Below, in pieces: positions 23,264-34,162 of a stretch of DNA of 62,003 bases. Both the position numbers and the translations under genes were made by a program. The notes below the pieces were generated by a model. The model searched no databases. It was not told the DNA's origin and saw nothing but the letters and a program-made list of their open reading frames with translations. Position 1 is the first letter of the stretch. Each line of letters opens with the position of its first letter. Origin of the DNA: Gryganskiella cystojenkinii. Taxonomy: Eukaryota; Mortierellomycota; Mortierellomycetes; Mortierellales; Mortierellaceae. The DNA lies in assembly GCA_015852425.1 (NCBI GenBank), contig JAAAIG010000094.1, positions 1 to 62,003 on the forward strand, read 5' to 3'.

Positions 23264-26200
23264 ATGGAGATTGTCGTCGACAGGAACGATCACGATCTGG
23301 CTGCTCTCATTCACACCCAAAACCATAACGACCACTTTATTATTAAAAAGAGTTTTTTCGGGATGGCTCCTCCACATTCACATCTTTCCTCCTGTTCAGA
23401 CACTTCCATCCTCCTCCTCGACACCTCTTCCGCCTCAGCCCCTGCCTCCCCCAACTCGATAGCTGCCTTGGAGGCTACCTCATTCCCTTTTACTCATTCA
23501 ACAACGGCAACCACAAACACAACAGACTCACAATTAGTCACAGCCGCTGCCCTTGACCATCGGCGGCTCAGTAGTCGGATACAAAAGATCATTCGGATCC
23601 CCATCAGTGTCTCCCAGACACATTCTCGCATGGGTTCCATTCGACTCTCACTCCGTCGCGGAGATAAAAAGAAACAACGACCAGCGCTCTCGCCTTCGTT
23701 CTTTTCTTCAGGGTCAGAACTCACAAGGGAAACAGCAGAGGTCTTAGCAGGACCAGTAGGAGAGGCAACAGGACAAGGTAAGGCAGCGACACCAACCACA
23801 ATGCCTTCTGCAGCAAAAACTGCAACCCCTCACCCTGCTGACAGCAACAACAACAACACAAACAACAACAATAACAGCAACAGCAACAGCGCTACACTCC
23901 TTTCTTCTGCTCTTGCAGCTCAATCAGCAGCAGACACCTTGCAGCAACAACAACAACTGCAGCAGGGGACAACAGAATCAGAGCAAGACGATCGCGACTC
24001 GACAACTAGAGCTGCTGGACAAAGTATCGGTCGAGAGGGCTTTACTGTCGCGCTCTCCCTGTTTGCAAAAGTCAAGGCAAGGGTCATGCACCACGCACTT
24101 CATCCCGTTTCATCCAAGATCAGTCAGAGTAGTAACAGCAGTGGCAACAGTAGTGGGGCCGATTCCGGTACCCACGAAGGGGGTGCACGTCCCCATGGTG
24201 CCACAAAGGAGGAAGTAGAGGAAGAAGTAGAAGAGTCCCCAGAAACCGGTAGAGGCTCAAGAACAACATGCGCACCTGGGACTGGTAGCGGGAGCAACAC
24301 TGTCTCTCATGGACTCTCACCACACGGTGGTGTCCACCCCACCATCAGTGCTCTTCTCCACATGGATAATGACACAACCGACAACCAAAACCGCCCCACC
24401 AACAATAGCAACCCCGTTCACGATCAAATCAGTATCCACTCAGACAGTACGAGCTGTCTTGACTCGATGGACGGCGGTGCTGGACAGGATCCTGCGAACG
24501 ATAGCGAGAGCACTGTCACAGATCTGGACGAGGCCGGGACGAGCTTGCGCCATCGCAAATATGTGTTTGAGGATGAAGTCGATGACCATCATCATCATCC
24601 GCACGAGGAGACTGCCGTCATCATTGTCGAGACGAACGGATCAATGACTACTACTACCGCCTCCATCCCACCGCCGTCCGGGGAGAACTCAACGGTGCAA
24701 GAACAGGACACATCAAACACAAACACAGAGGAACACACCGCTGTGATCGCGGACCTACCTTTGATCCTGGTCGACGAAGCCGATAAACAGGATCCGATCA
24801 AACTTTTTCAGTCAGTCCTGACCCGTCGACATGAAACTGAGGCCCAGATCGAGGAATCGCTTCATGACCTACGTCGGCTGATCCTGGCTTATGGAATCCC
24901 TTCAGAGGTTCGTCCTTTTCTATTTTATTTTTGACTTCTTTTTTTGGAGTCTGTTGATGTTGTTGATGTTGATGTCGGAGTCATTGGAACGGACGGACGG
25001 TTAGAGGTCGAAGTTTTTGCATTAATGCGGCTCGGGTTTTTTCCCTGTTATCCTCACGTTCCCCTATCCTCGGGCACAAGAAGTCCCTTCACTACTCTCA
25101 CGTATCTTTTTGCCCTTTTTTTTTTTTTTTTGGTATCTCTCCGAGACATACATCGTCTTGTGCCCCTTTGTACCGATGAGGTGTACGCAGTTTTTTCATT
25201 TTTCATTTGCGTCAGCATGTGCGATCTTCTGCTAGCGACAGCTTACTCCATCTTTGAACTGTCTTCTTTCCTGCGTGTTGTCTGGTGCGGTGGCGGCCGT
25301 CATTGTCGTCATTGTCCTTTCATTCTATGTGGTGTCAGACATTGGAATCATGTCATTGTTGCCCCGATCCCCTTTTTCATTTTTGCCCAACCCCTCTCTT
25401 TTTTTTTTCTCACTCTGTTTTTTCCCTGTTTGCAACCGTGCGCACGTCCCAACGGTCCAAACTCCATGTCCCAGAGAGGGGTGAGCATCCAGCATTGACT
25501 CCGAGGTTGTACAAGGTTTCTTATTCTTTTATTCCGCAGGACTCAATCCCTTGTTTTCATTTGTTCTGGAGTGGCTCTTCATTTTACTTCGTTTCAGTGA
25601 ATCTATTTCAATTTCAATTTGAGTAACGGGATGGATGTGAGGAAAGTGAAAAAAAAAGAGGGAGAAGGGGCACTGGCTGTTTCGAGTTTCTTTGTTTGCT
25701 TTCGCTGCCCTTTTTTATTTTTATTATATTTCTCTCTTTGTGTCCCGTTGTGCAAAAAGGTCAATGCTTCGGTCGTACACGTCCTAAACATCACAAACAG
25801 AGTGACGGGAAGAAAGAGAGGGAAAGAAAAAGGCAATCAGAAGGTTTTGTGGTTGTGGGGAAATCCTGCATACTTCTGCGAGTCTTGCATTGCATAAGTG
25901 CGTCCTCAAGGAACACAAGGGCACAGTATTTGGTATCTATGTGCTCACACCCTCTTTTTTCTTGTCATTATTGTGTCATTTTAGCCCGCCGATGCCAGTG
26001 GTAGTCCAATGACAGGTCCTCGATGCAAACCATCGATCCGAGCCAAATGCTGGAAGTTGTTGCTCGAGGTGCACCATGTCTCAGCCCAAGAATATATTTC
26101 TCTAGTCAAACAGGGTAAACCTGAAGAATATGGCAAGATCCGTAACGACACGTTTCGAACACTTGCTACAGACAAGAAATTTTTGGATGTTGTGGAAGAG

Positions 26201-27327
26201 GACAGTCTGATCCGCGTCCTCTGTGCATTCTCTTGGAGTACTCAAGGTAAGGAGAGAGACACGTGAAAATGAATAGAGAAATGAAAGATGGGGTGTGATA
26301 ACTGCGCGTGGCCATTCGGCTCCAATGGCCAGTCTCATTTTTGCTAATTGCAACGGTTTTTTGTCTCTTCCTCCCCATGATTTCGCTACTGCCCGAATCC
26401 CTCTTTTTAGCGACTTCATCTGATGAATCAGGAGTGTCGTTCACATATGTACAAGGAATGAATGTGCTGGCCGCCCCATTCCTATACGCGATGAGTGAAA
26501 TGGACGCGTTTTACTCTTATTCAAATTTCATCAAGAATTGCTGTCCTCTTTACGTGCAACCCACACTCCAGGGCGTGCACTGGGGGATCAAGGTAATTAT
26601 GTTAGGTCCCTCAGAGTGTTTCTCCTTCGCGATAGATTTGATATTTTATACCTCTTGTTGCTGACAGGAACTTGTTTCCTTCTCGCATCTGAACTGTTCG
26701 TATATTAGCTTCTTGAAGAATGTCTGGCCAAGATCGATCCTGAGCTTTACGACTATCTGAGGTCTAAGAGGCTCTCAGCCGAGCTCTACGCCTTTCCTTG
26801 TAAGTGACCCTTCACTGAATTCATTTTGTGAGTGCTTCATGAGCACGCTATTATGCATATGATCGCCTATTAACTCTGGTTTGCCGTCCTCCCCATGCTC
26901 TGTAGCGATCTTGACGATCTGCGCTTGTACGCCTCCGCTGGATCAGGCAATGCAGCTTTGGGACTTTTTACTCTCGTGGGGAATCCACCTGAACATTATT
27001 TGCATCATCGCTCAGTTGCACTCAATCAGGGACGAGCTTATGAGCCATGCCAGGTTCGTATTCTTCCTCCCCCCTGTATTTTCTTTGCTACTCTGGGGTT
27101 TTATATTAATCAAGGCGGATACTCTTTCTAACCCTGTAATTTGTACACTTTTTCTTTCCATTTTTTTTTTTTTTAGTCCCATGAAACTTTTGAGGATCTT
27201 CCCCGACCTGGATGCTGATCGGATTATTGGTGAAACGATCAGGATGATCCGACTCCTCCCCGACGAGCTCTATGACCTCTTGGTTCGTCACCCGTACGAT
27301 CCCTCGGTCGCGGACCAAATTGGATGA
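23264..27327 (+). CDS. BUB2: Bub2/Cdc16-type TBC-domain Rab-like GAP with long N-terminal extension
   Basis: Six exons (23264-24907, 25985-26246, 26411-26592, 26709-26799, 26906-27053, 27177-27327) close in phase to 825 residues. The TBC domain starts near residue 535: LHDLRRLILAYGIPSE, then IRAKCWKLLLEVHHV, KIRNDTFRTLA with the IxxDxxR arginine finger, FTYVQGMNVLAAPFLY with the YxQGM glutamine finger, and LWDFLLSWGIHLNIICIIAQ. It ends in a Bub2-like tail (LLPDELYDLLVRHPYDPSVA). Bub2/Cdc16 with Bfa1/Byr4 forms the GAP for Tem1/Spg1 and restrains mitotic exit or septation. Yeast homologues are near 300 residues; here about 535 extra residues precede the domain, rich in Ser/Thr/Asn/Gln (poly-Asn near 23850, poly-Gln near 23945), with one probable folded patch (REGFTVALSLFAKVKARVMH). 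Intron 1 is 1,077 bases. The start could instead be 23363. Confidence 0.83.
24908..25984 (+). other. Unusually long intron (1,077 bases) in the Bub2-like gene
   Basis: Most introns in this window are 60 to 160 bases. This one is about ten times that. Its donor is a weak GTTCGT and its acceptor is TTTTAG. It separates the extension plus first TBC helix from the rest of the TBC domain, in phase 0. The content is pyrimidine-rich, resembling promoters in this window, with no recognisable gene or transposon on either strand. Confidence 0.6.
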
Positions 27328-27838
27328 TGAAAAAAAAAACTTCTATGTGCAAAGAATTTTTTCTGCAAGAAGACTTTTTTTATTTTTTATTTTTGACCAT
27401 CGTCACCTTACTCTCTTTTTTCTTTTCTCTTTTTCATTTCATTCCTTTTTTCATCTGTTTTGTTGTTCATTATTATATTTTTTTTATTGTTGCATTCGTT
27501 GTATCATCTCCTTTTTTGTTTTCCACAACTTTGTAGTTTCTTCCGTCCATGTTTTCCTTGTAAGCGTGTTGTATGATATGTACTTGTAGTGTTATTCGCA
27601 TTAAGCGCCCTATTCCCATCATTCTGTTCTTTTTCTTTCTTTTTGTCCTTGTTTGTACCCACACCCTTAGTACCTATAGTTTTGGCATTCATCCTACAAC
27701 ACACTAATAATAAACAGCCGCCAGAGAAGATTCGTCTTCTCGAGAGGCACAATTTAGAGTCATATCAAAAGCCCCAGCCCTCAAAATACATAAAAACTCC
27801 CTTAGTTATCAATTGTAGCTTTTGTTTATGCATCTACT
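27328..27838. other. Convergent 3' intergenic region
   Basis: Some 510 bases lie between the 3' ends of the Bub2-like gene (plus) and Zim17 (minus). The sequence is very T-rich (27360-27520) and AT-rich near 27700-27830, including AATAA-type motifs that could serve 3'-end formation. No gene is seen. Confidence 0.5.
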
Positions 27839-28717
27839 CTATTCCTTCTTTTCGACAAGAGGGGGCGTATCCTTGACCAGTTCTCGGGCCTTTTGCATCT
27901 TTTCCTCCTCAAACTGCAAGATCTCCTTGGGAACCCACTCCAACATACCCTCGGAGGCCTTCTCAAGTGCCAACTCGGTTTCGGTTTTTTCTCTGGACTC
28001 TCCACCTCCGGACGATAATGAAGGGTCGATACTGGCATCCTTTGAAGTGGTGCCATCAACACCAGCAGTTGATCCATCCTTGATCAATTGATAATCCCGT
28101 GACAGTTTCTTGACCGTCTCGCCCTTTTCCTTGACCAGATCCTCGACATTGACGCCACCGTTCTTGAACCAGCCAAGGTTATCGGCAATCAGATGCCGGT
28201 TCTTGCAACCATCGCATTGCATGATGACGACACCGTGTTGATATGCATGTTTGGACATGGTCTTATGTGAGCGATGATTACAGACTGTACAGGTGAAGCC
28301 GATCAGCAGTCGAGCCTTTGGATCGAGGTTTGGAGGCATTGGGTTCTTGTGTTGATGTTGGATATCGTCATCGATCGCGGGTTGCGCCTTGGTTGTATCT
28401 TTGTCCTCGGAGTCATGGTTGTGAATGTGGTCGACTGTGGAATCGGAAGCACGGCGTTGTTCGAGAGCATGGATCGAGACATGGTAGGGGCGGAGGAAGA
28501 GCAGTGCTGGATGGGAGACGACAGAAAGTGATGACGATGGAGAGAAGGCAAAAGTTCGCTTGTTGGTCGTTTCGAGCTGCCCCGTGAGGTTGAGTGGTCT
28601 GGCAGAGATGACAAGGTTTCGTTGAAGAGTTGTACGTGTCGGCTTGATCCAGAATACTGAGGATTGAGCTTTCGCAGTAGCCCTGACGAACGAAGACAGT
28701 CGGATAGGCGCTGGCAT
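27839..28717 (-). CDS. ZIM17: Zim17/Tim15/DNLZ: mitochondrial DNL-type zinc-finger Hsp70 escort protein
   Basis: A single exon of 292 residues. The DNL zinc finger lies near residues 160-205, with FTCTVCNHRSHKTMSKHAY, then GVVIMQCDGCKNRHLIADN and LGWF: two Cys-x2-Cys pairs and the name-giving Asp-Asn-Leu. The first 50 residues are rich in Arg, Ser and Thr without acidic residues (MPAPIRLSSFVRATAKAQSS), a good mitochondrial presequence. Zim17 keeps mitochondrial Hsp70 (Ssc1) soluble during import and Fe-S protein maturation. The middle is a His/Asp-rich linker and the C-terminal 80 residues are Lys/Glu/Ser-rich, so the protein is longer than the about 174-residue yeast form. A further in-frame ATG at 28846 would add Phe/Ser-rich residues and is taken as leader. 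Confidence 0.9.
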   Translation of the reverse strand: MPAPIRLSSFVRATAKAQSSVFWIKPTRTTLQRNLVISARPLNLTGQLETTNKRTFAFSPSSSLSVVSHPALLFLRPYHVSIHALEQRRASDSTVDHIHNHDSEDKDTTKAQPAIDDDIQHQHKNPMPPNLDPKARLLIGFTCTVCNHRSHKTMSKHAYQHGVVIMQCDGCKNRHLIADNLGWFKNGGVNVEDLVKEKGETVKKLSRDYQLIKDGSTAGVDGTTSKDASIDPSLSSGGGESREKTETELALEKASEGMLEWVPKEILQFEEEKMQKARELVKDTPPLVEKKE

Positions 28718-29292
28718 CGTCTTGATCTTGGGGGGGGGTGAGGGTGAGAGTTGTGAACAAAAGAGAAAATTAAAAGAAGAGTGTTGCGCAAATAAAACAA
28801 AGCGTGGAATCCGAAAGAAAAAAAAGAGAGAGAGAGAGGAATCCAATAAACAGTCACAACCCGATCAAAAAAGTGGCCTTCAGGCGGGTGCTTGAGGAGA
28901 AGAAGGAGGTGAGAGAGGAAGGAGGAAGGAAGGACATGTGAAGCATCATCAAGCAGATAAGGATGACATTAATTTTGACTGATGACTGATTCTCAGCTAT
29001 TCCCTTCATTTCCCCTGGTCGATCACTCGATCACCATGCATTCAAAATGTCCTGCCAGACTCTCCCTCGTGACAAAAGTGATTTCCGAGAAAATTTCCCT
29101 TTTTGAATCTGTTGCCCGGTTGATTCCTTTCCCTTTTTTTTTTTTTGAATCTTCTCTCGTTGCTAATTTGCCCATTCTTTGTCTGCCAATCCCCCTTTTC
29201 TTCCTCTCCTTGTTCTTCTTTGCTTTCTTACCCATCCTTCTTGTACTCTTTCTAGTCCTTCATCAGAGCCTTGATCAACACAACCAAAAATC
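28718..29292. promoter_or_regulatory. Divergent promoter of two mitochondrial genes
   Basis: These 575 bases separate the starts of Zim17 (minus) and the PRELI/Ups1 gene (plus). Both sides carry the polypyrimidine leader usual here: AG-rich at 28740-28860 when read on the plus strand, and CT-rich at 29130-29260. No open frame in between looks real. Confidence 0.6.
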
Positions 29293-30285
29293 ATGGTCAA
29301 GTTCTATCAACACACATCCTCATTCGAGCATGCCTGGGATAATGTCACATATGCATTCTGGGTCCGGTACCCTAACCCGTTTGCGTCGCACGTGGTCGGT
29401 TGTGATGTGATTGATCGTCAGGTCGATCCAGAGACCGGTAACCTGCGCACCACCAGACTCATCCTCAAGCAAGGTGTCCTTCCTCGGTGGGGGCGTGGTG
29501 TAAGACTAGGGAGAATTGCCGTTATGATGCTATGACATTTCTTTTTCTTTTAATACGTCGACCTGGGTCGCTAATCATGTCTGCTTTGTTCAAATCAATC
29601 CATATATAGCTGATCAAGAGTACCGACACGTACATCATTGAGGAATCAGAAGTCGACCCAAAGACCATGACCATGGTCACAAGGACAAAGAACCTGAACC
29701 ATGTCCGAGTAATGCAAGTAGAAGAGACCCAGACTTTTACCGTCCATCCCGAGAATCCTAAATGGTACGAAACAACTCGCAGGAGACTGTCGTATTTTTT
29801 TTGTTTTTTTTGTTTGCCCCCGTCTTCGCTTTGTCCTGTTTTGGACAATTTGCTCTGCGGGGGAACAGCAATTTCTTCTGCCGGTTCTGTTTGTTTTCTT
29901 GCATGCGCACATATCTTTATGTCAATTTGCGAGGAGAGTCAACTACTCAAGAGGAAACCCCTCGGGAAGAATTGACGGAACAAAAGAAAAACCAGTTCGC
30001 ATCAACGGTTTAGCCCCAGGAATGATCTTCTAACGATCCCTCTCCCTTCTCTTTGTTGTTTTATTTCGCCCAATAGGACCTCTGTCAAGACCGAGGCCAG
30101 GATCATTAGTGAACTCCGTTGGGGATTGACAGGAAGGGTTGAGTCCTTTGGGATCAACAAGTTTATGGACAACTCTGTAAAGGCTAAAAAGGGTATGGCC
30201 CATATCCTGGAACGTCTTCGACAGAACGCTGCTCTCGCCGCAGCAACTGCCCCTACTGCCGCTGCCGGTGCAGCCGAGTGTTGAG
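29293..30285 (+). CDS. UPS1: PRELI/MSF1-domain phospholipid transfer protein (Ups1/PRELID1-like)
   Basis: Three exons (29293-29499, 29610-29765, 30077-30285) close in phase to 190 residues. The PRELI domain fills the protein: WDNVTYAFWVRYPNPFASHV, then NLRTTRLILKQGVLPRW, VDPKTMTMVTRTKNLNHVRV and VESFGINKFMDNSVKAKKGM. The RYPNP motif and the TRL-to-PRW segment favour the Ups1/PRELID1 branch over Ups2/PRELID3, although DNVTYAFW also resembles Ups2. Ups1, with Mdm35, carries phosphatidic acid across the mitochondrial intermembrane space for cardiolipin synthesis. The tail is Ala-rich. The start at 29293 coincides with the beginning of the domain. It is divergent from Zim17. Confidence 0.9.
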
Positions 30286-30919
30286 AATCATTGTCAGAGC
30301 CAGAGGAGGAGAAAACGAACCAAGCATGACAGCCAACCCCCAAAAGGGGAGGAAAGTGATGGAATTTTGATCGTGTGAGAATTATGTCTCACATTGGTTA
30401 CTACCATTAAGCGCTCTTCCCTGCACCACGCGACCTTACCCTTTTCGAACGGGGATATGACCTCTGTCCGTTCCGGCGCTTCGTTCGCCCACCGCCACAT
30501 CACCATATCCAATATCACTCACCAACAAGAACCTTTTCACAGCCACCACCGCGTTCTCGTTCCACCCCCCACACTCGACTGCTACCCCAATGTACTATAT
30601 CCCTCCACCATTCGCATGTCGAGGAAAAGAGAGCGCATACTTCTGCTCTTTCCTTTGACGATATTTCTTTCTTGCCTTTTTCTTCAACAGGAGATGCCCT
30701 TTTTTCAAATCCCCCATTTACCTCTTTCTTCTATTCATTTTCTTGCACCTTGTATCATAAACAATAAAGTCCTTTCCAAGTTGTCAAATCCAAAAAAAAA
30801 AAAATGTCATCAACAAAGTCAAATGTGCACAGAGAGACGGGAGAGATGGGTATGATCGGTTATTTTATGTATTATCTTCCTTTGCAGTACCCTATGCCTG
30901 TGTCGAACGCGCTTATCTT
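30286..30919. other. Convergent intergenic region
   Basis: About 630 bases between the 3' end of the PRELI gene and the 3' end of the cysteinyl-tRNA synthetase gene. An AATAAA lies at 30763-30768 and a poly-A run at about 30790-30804. A 153-codon open frame at 30394-30855 has low-complexity composition and no recognisable motif, and I do not count it as a gene. Confidence 0.5.
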
Positions 30920-33900
30920 TTAGTTTCCTTTGGCCGCCTCAGCCAAGTACTCTTCATGGAGTTTCTTTTGCGTGTCCCACTCCTTTTGCAACTTCTTTTT
31001 CCTGCTCTTGGGCAACTCTTGACCCTCCTTGTCCGTCAAGGGCATGCCCGTGCCTTCCTCAAACGAACCATAGTCCGAGGCGTTGTCAGCAAGGCGGAAA
31101 AGATCCACGGGTGCGACCTTGCCTTTTTCAAGCTTGGCAAGGCGAGCGGCTTCCTTGGCACGCGCAGCCTCCTCTTTACGAGCAGCCTTCTCAGCGATTG
31201 CAGCGGCCTTGGCCTGACGTTGAGCCGCCAATTCCTCAGCGGGGATAAACTTGATCAGGGCCTTGCCATCCTCACGATCATCCAAAGAGACACCCAAACG
31301 CTCCAAATCCTCATCACGAAGCTTGTCCGAGAGCGCCAACATCTCCTGAACGGGGCGGCCCTCACGAGCATAGGCACGGATGGTATCACGGAAGGTCGAG
31401 AGAACCTGCAAGTAAGGCATGGCGACATCCTCGGCCGAAACGCCACCAGCGGCGTCACCGCTCGAGAATCCGATAGGGTCAGCAACGACACCATCGAGAC
31501 CAAAAGTCTTCAGCATCTTGCTGACATATGTAGCGACCTTGTTGATCACCTCAACATTAGGGTTCTTGCCAGCGTCCTTGATATAGACGTTGGTGCGCGA
31601 GACCAGAGCCTGGAGCTCAGCCATCGCATTGGGGGTGTTGATCGAGTCGCAGAGAGCAGCATGGACAGCGTTTTGCTTCTCCTTGAAGGCCGTAACCATA
31701 TCCAATTCCAGACGGCGGAAGTTGTGGGTTCCGGTCGAATCCAAGGCAGTGTGCTTGGCCTCGGCAATCATGGCCTTGGTGTTGGCAAAGAAGTTCTAAA
31801 TTATTTCAATCGTCAAATATAGTAAAAAGTATTAGCAGGAATTTTCACTTTGCGAGTTTGCCACTTATATGAATACTCAAAAACAAGCCTAGTTTGGAAT
31901 GATGTCCTTACGTTAAAGGTCGACTCGACACCCATGGCCTCACTCATGCTGGTATCTCTGAAATCGACACCAGTATCCCACTGGTGCAACAAGAAAAAGT
32001 AACGAAGCTGACGGGCTGTGTACTTCTCCAACGCTTGCTATAAACGAACATATCAAGATTACGTTAGATTAGCATGGATTGGATACAATAATCGTATCAC
32101 ATGGACATCAAGTGTCTGTTTTTTTCTTACCTGAACAGAGATAAAGTTCTTCAAAGACTTGGACATCTTTTGACCCTCAACGTGCAAATGTCCGCAGTGG
32201 GTGAAATAGTTGACCCACTGGTCGCACTGGTGGTAAGCCTCAGACTGAGCCAACTCGTTGTCGTGATGGGGGAAAGCCAAATCGATACCACCCGAGTGAA
32301 TATCCATACCGCTGCCCAAGACTTCGGAAGCCATGACCGAGCACTCAATGTGCCATCCGGGACGACCGGGTCCCCAAGGAGAATCCCAAGCAGGCTCACC
32401 AGACTTGGAGGCCTTCCAGAGAGCGAAATCCATGCTCGACTTCTTTCCAGAGAGCTTGATTCCGAGCGAACCCTCAGATTCCTCCATCAAGGTGGCATCA
32501 CCCTTGGACCAAGGTGCCAACTTGGCATAGTGGTGACCATCCTTGCCGTCGAAAGCAGCCGTGTCAAAGTAGACGGATCCCTCAGCCTCGTAAGCGTATC
32601 CATTGCTGATGATCTTTTGCACAAAATCGACGATCTCAGGAACGTATTCACTGACGCGGGTCAAGACATCGGGGCGACGAACACCCAGACGATCCATATC
32701 CTTGAAGAACTCGCCCTCCCAGTAGGCAGCCAAATCTCTGAAGACCTTGGGATCACTGACCGTGTGCGAAAGCTCCTTGTCCAGCAAGTTGGAAAGTGTG
32801 GTCTTGTTGGCATCGCAGAAAGCAGCAGCATCCGTGGTTGAGGCCGACTTCTTGGCCTGCTCGATCGCATCATGAGCCTCCTGAAGAGCAGAGAAATGCA
32901 TGGGGAACTTGGGGTGGGCAGTCGTCAAGGTTGCCTTGAGAGTCTCATCCTTAGCAATCTTCTCGGTAAAGGCAACCCAATGTTCAGCAGCCTTGGCGTC
33001 GATAGCCTTGAGTTCAGAGTCAGCGTACAGTTTCCAAGCAGCCTCGGCCTTGGCAATCGCCTCGGGAGTGACAGTGTTGGTAGCGGCCTTGAAGTTGTTG
33101 AAAAGGTGGTTCTGACGGGCGCGCTTGATGATCTATTGTGAGATGTCGGGAGGGAGCACTTGTGAGTCTTTCCGTGTGTTGTTTTATACGATTGTCAATT
33201 CTTGCTGCTTCTTTCTGTGATCATACTTTGTCGTCAATATCGGTGATGTTCTCAACGAACAAGACGTTGTATCCAAAGTAGTCCTCGATGACACGATGCA
33301 AGATATCTAATGAGACATAGTTTCTAGAAGCCGAAAAGGGCACAAAAAAAAAAAACAAAAAAGAGAGGGCAAATAGGGAGGGGGCATAATTAAGAAGTCG
33401 TTTTTGTTATTCTCAGATTTCCAAGGTCCGATTATCGTTCCATTGCGTGATCACGACATTTTGTGCTTGTTCTCCATTGTCGCTGTCAAATACAAACACG
33501 AGGGGTAGAGATCCTTCTCGAGCTGATGACTTTTCATTCTCTTACCTGGCATGTCCGATGTGGGTGGAGTCATAAACAGTGGGTCCGCACGCGTACCATG
33601 TAACCTGGTTTCCATCCATGGGAACGAACTCGGTCTATGTAAACGGTGAAATGATATGAGCTTTACGGTCAACTGTTTTGTTCATTTCATGGCCAGTCCT
33701 GCAATCTGTTCAAGTTCTCCGTCCATATCCAATGCTGATATCCATGCATGATGCCTTCGTCCCTGTCCAAGTTTTGTACGCTGTATCTTGTTTCATTGTA
33801 GAGCCGAAAAGCCTAAATATCGCTCTTTGTTGAGGCTTTACCTTGGTGCGGGTCATGGAGTTGTAGAGCTTGAGCTTGGGGACAGGCTTTCCCTCGGGCA

Positions 33901-34162
33901 CGAGCCATGGGGGTTGCTTACGCGAGGTGGCGGTTGCTCCTGGTGTAGTCATGGTTGGTTGATGTAAGTTGCTGCAGGTCGAGTGGTGGCGTGCGATGGA
34001 ATGAATCCGGTTCCGGGTCGAGGTGGCTCTGGTGAATCCGAAAGTGAGTTGTCTGGAGTATTGTCCTTGTAATCCGGTGACAGTGCGAGCGCGGGTACTG
34101 TTGGTGGCGAAGATGAATCGGGAGTTGGTGCGGAAGACGAGGCTGGGCAGAGAAAAGAGCAT
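30920..34162 (-). CDS. CRS1: Cysteinyl-tRNA synthetase, cytosolic and probably mitochondrial from two starts
   Basis: Six exons (34162-33842, 33634-33546, 33323-33227, 33132-32131, 32037-31912, 31795-30920) close in phase to 836 residues from the first ATG, or 766 from the second at 33952. [18 protein letters not shown] carries the class-I HIGH signature. [20 protein letters not shown] and [20 protein letters not shown] are the zinc-binding core of Cys[12 protein letters not shown] is the KMSKS loop. The C-terminus is the eukaryotic extension ([20 protein letters not shown], Lys/Ala-rich coil, ending [11 protein letters not shown]). The first 70 residues are Arg/Ser/Thr-rich with almost no acidic residues ([20 protein letters not shown]), a typical mitochondrial presequence. 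One gene serving both compartments is known in fungi; dual use here is inference. The enzyme charges tRNA-Cys with ATP. Confidence 0.95.

Noticed and set aside
28718..28846. Upstream in-frame ATG of Zim17 at 28846
   Set aside because: The extra residues are Phe/Ser/Leu-rich from pyrimidine leader, whereas MPAPIRLSSF at 28717 starts a proper presequence.
30394..30855. A 153-codon frame between the PRELI and CysRS genes
   Set aside because: Low-complexity composition, convergent 3' context with poly-A signals, and no motif.
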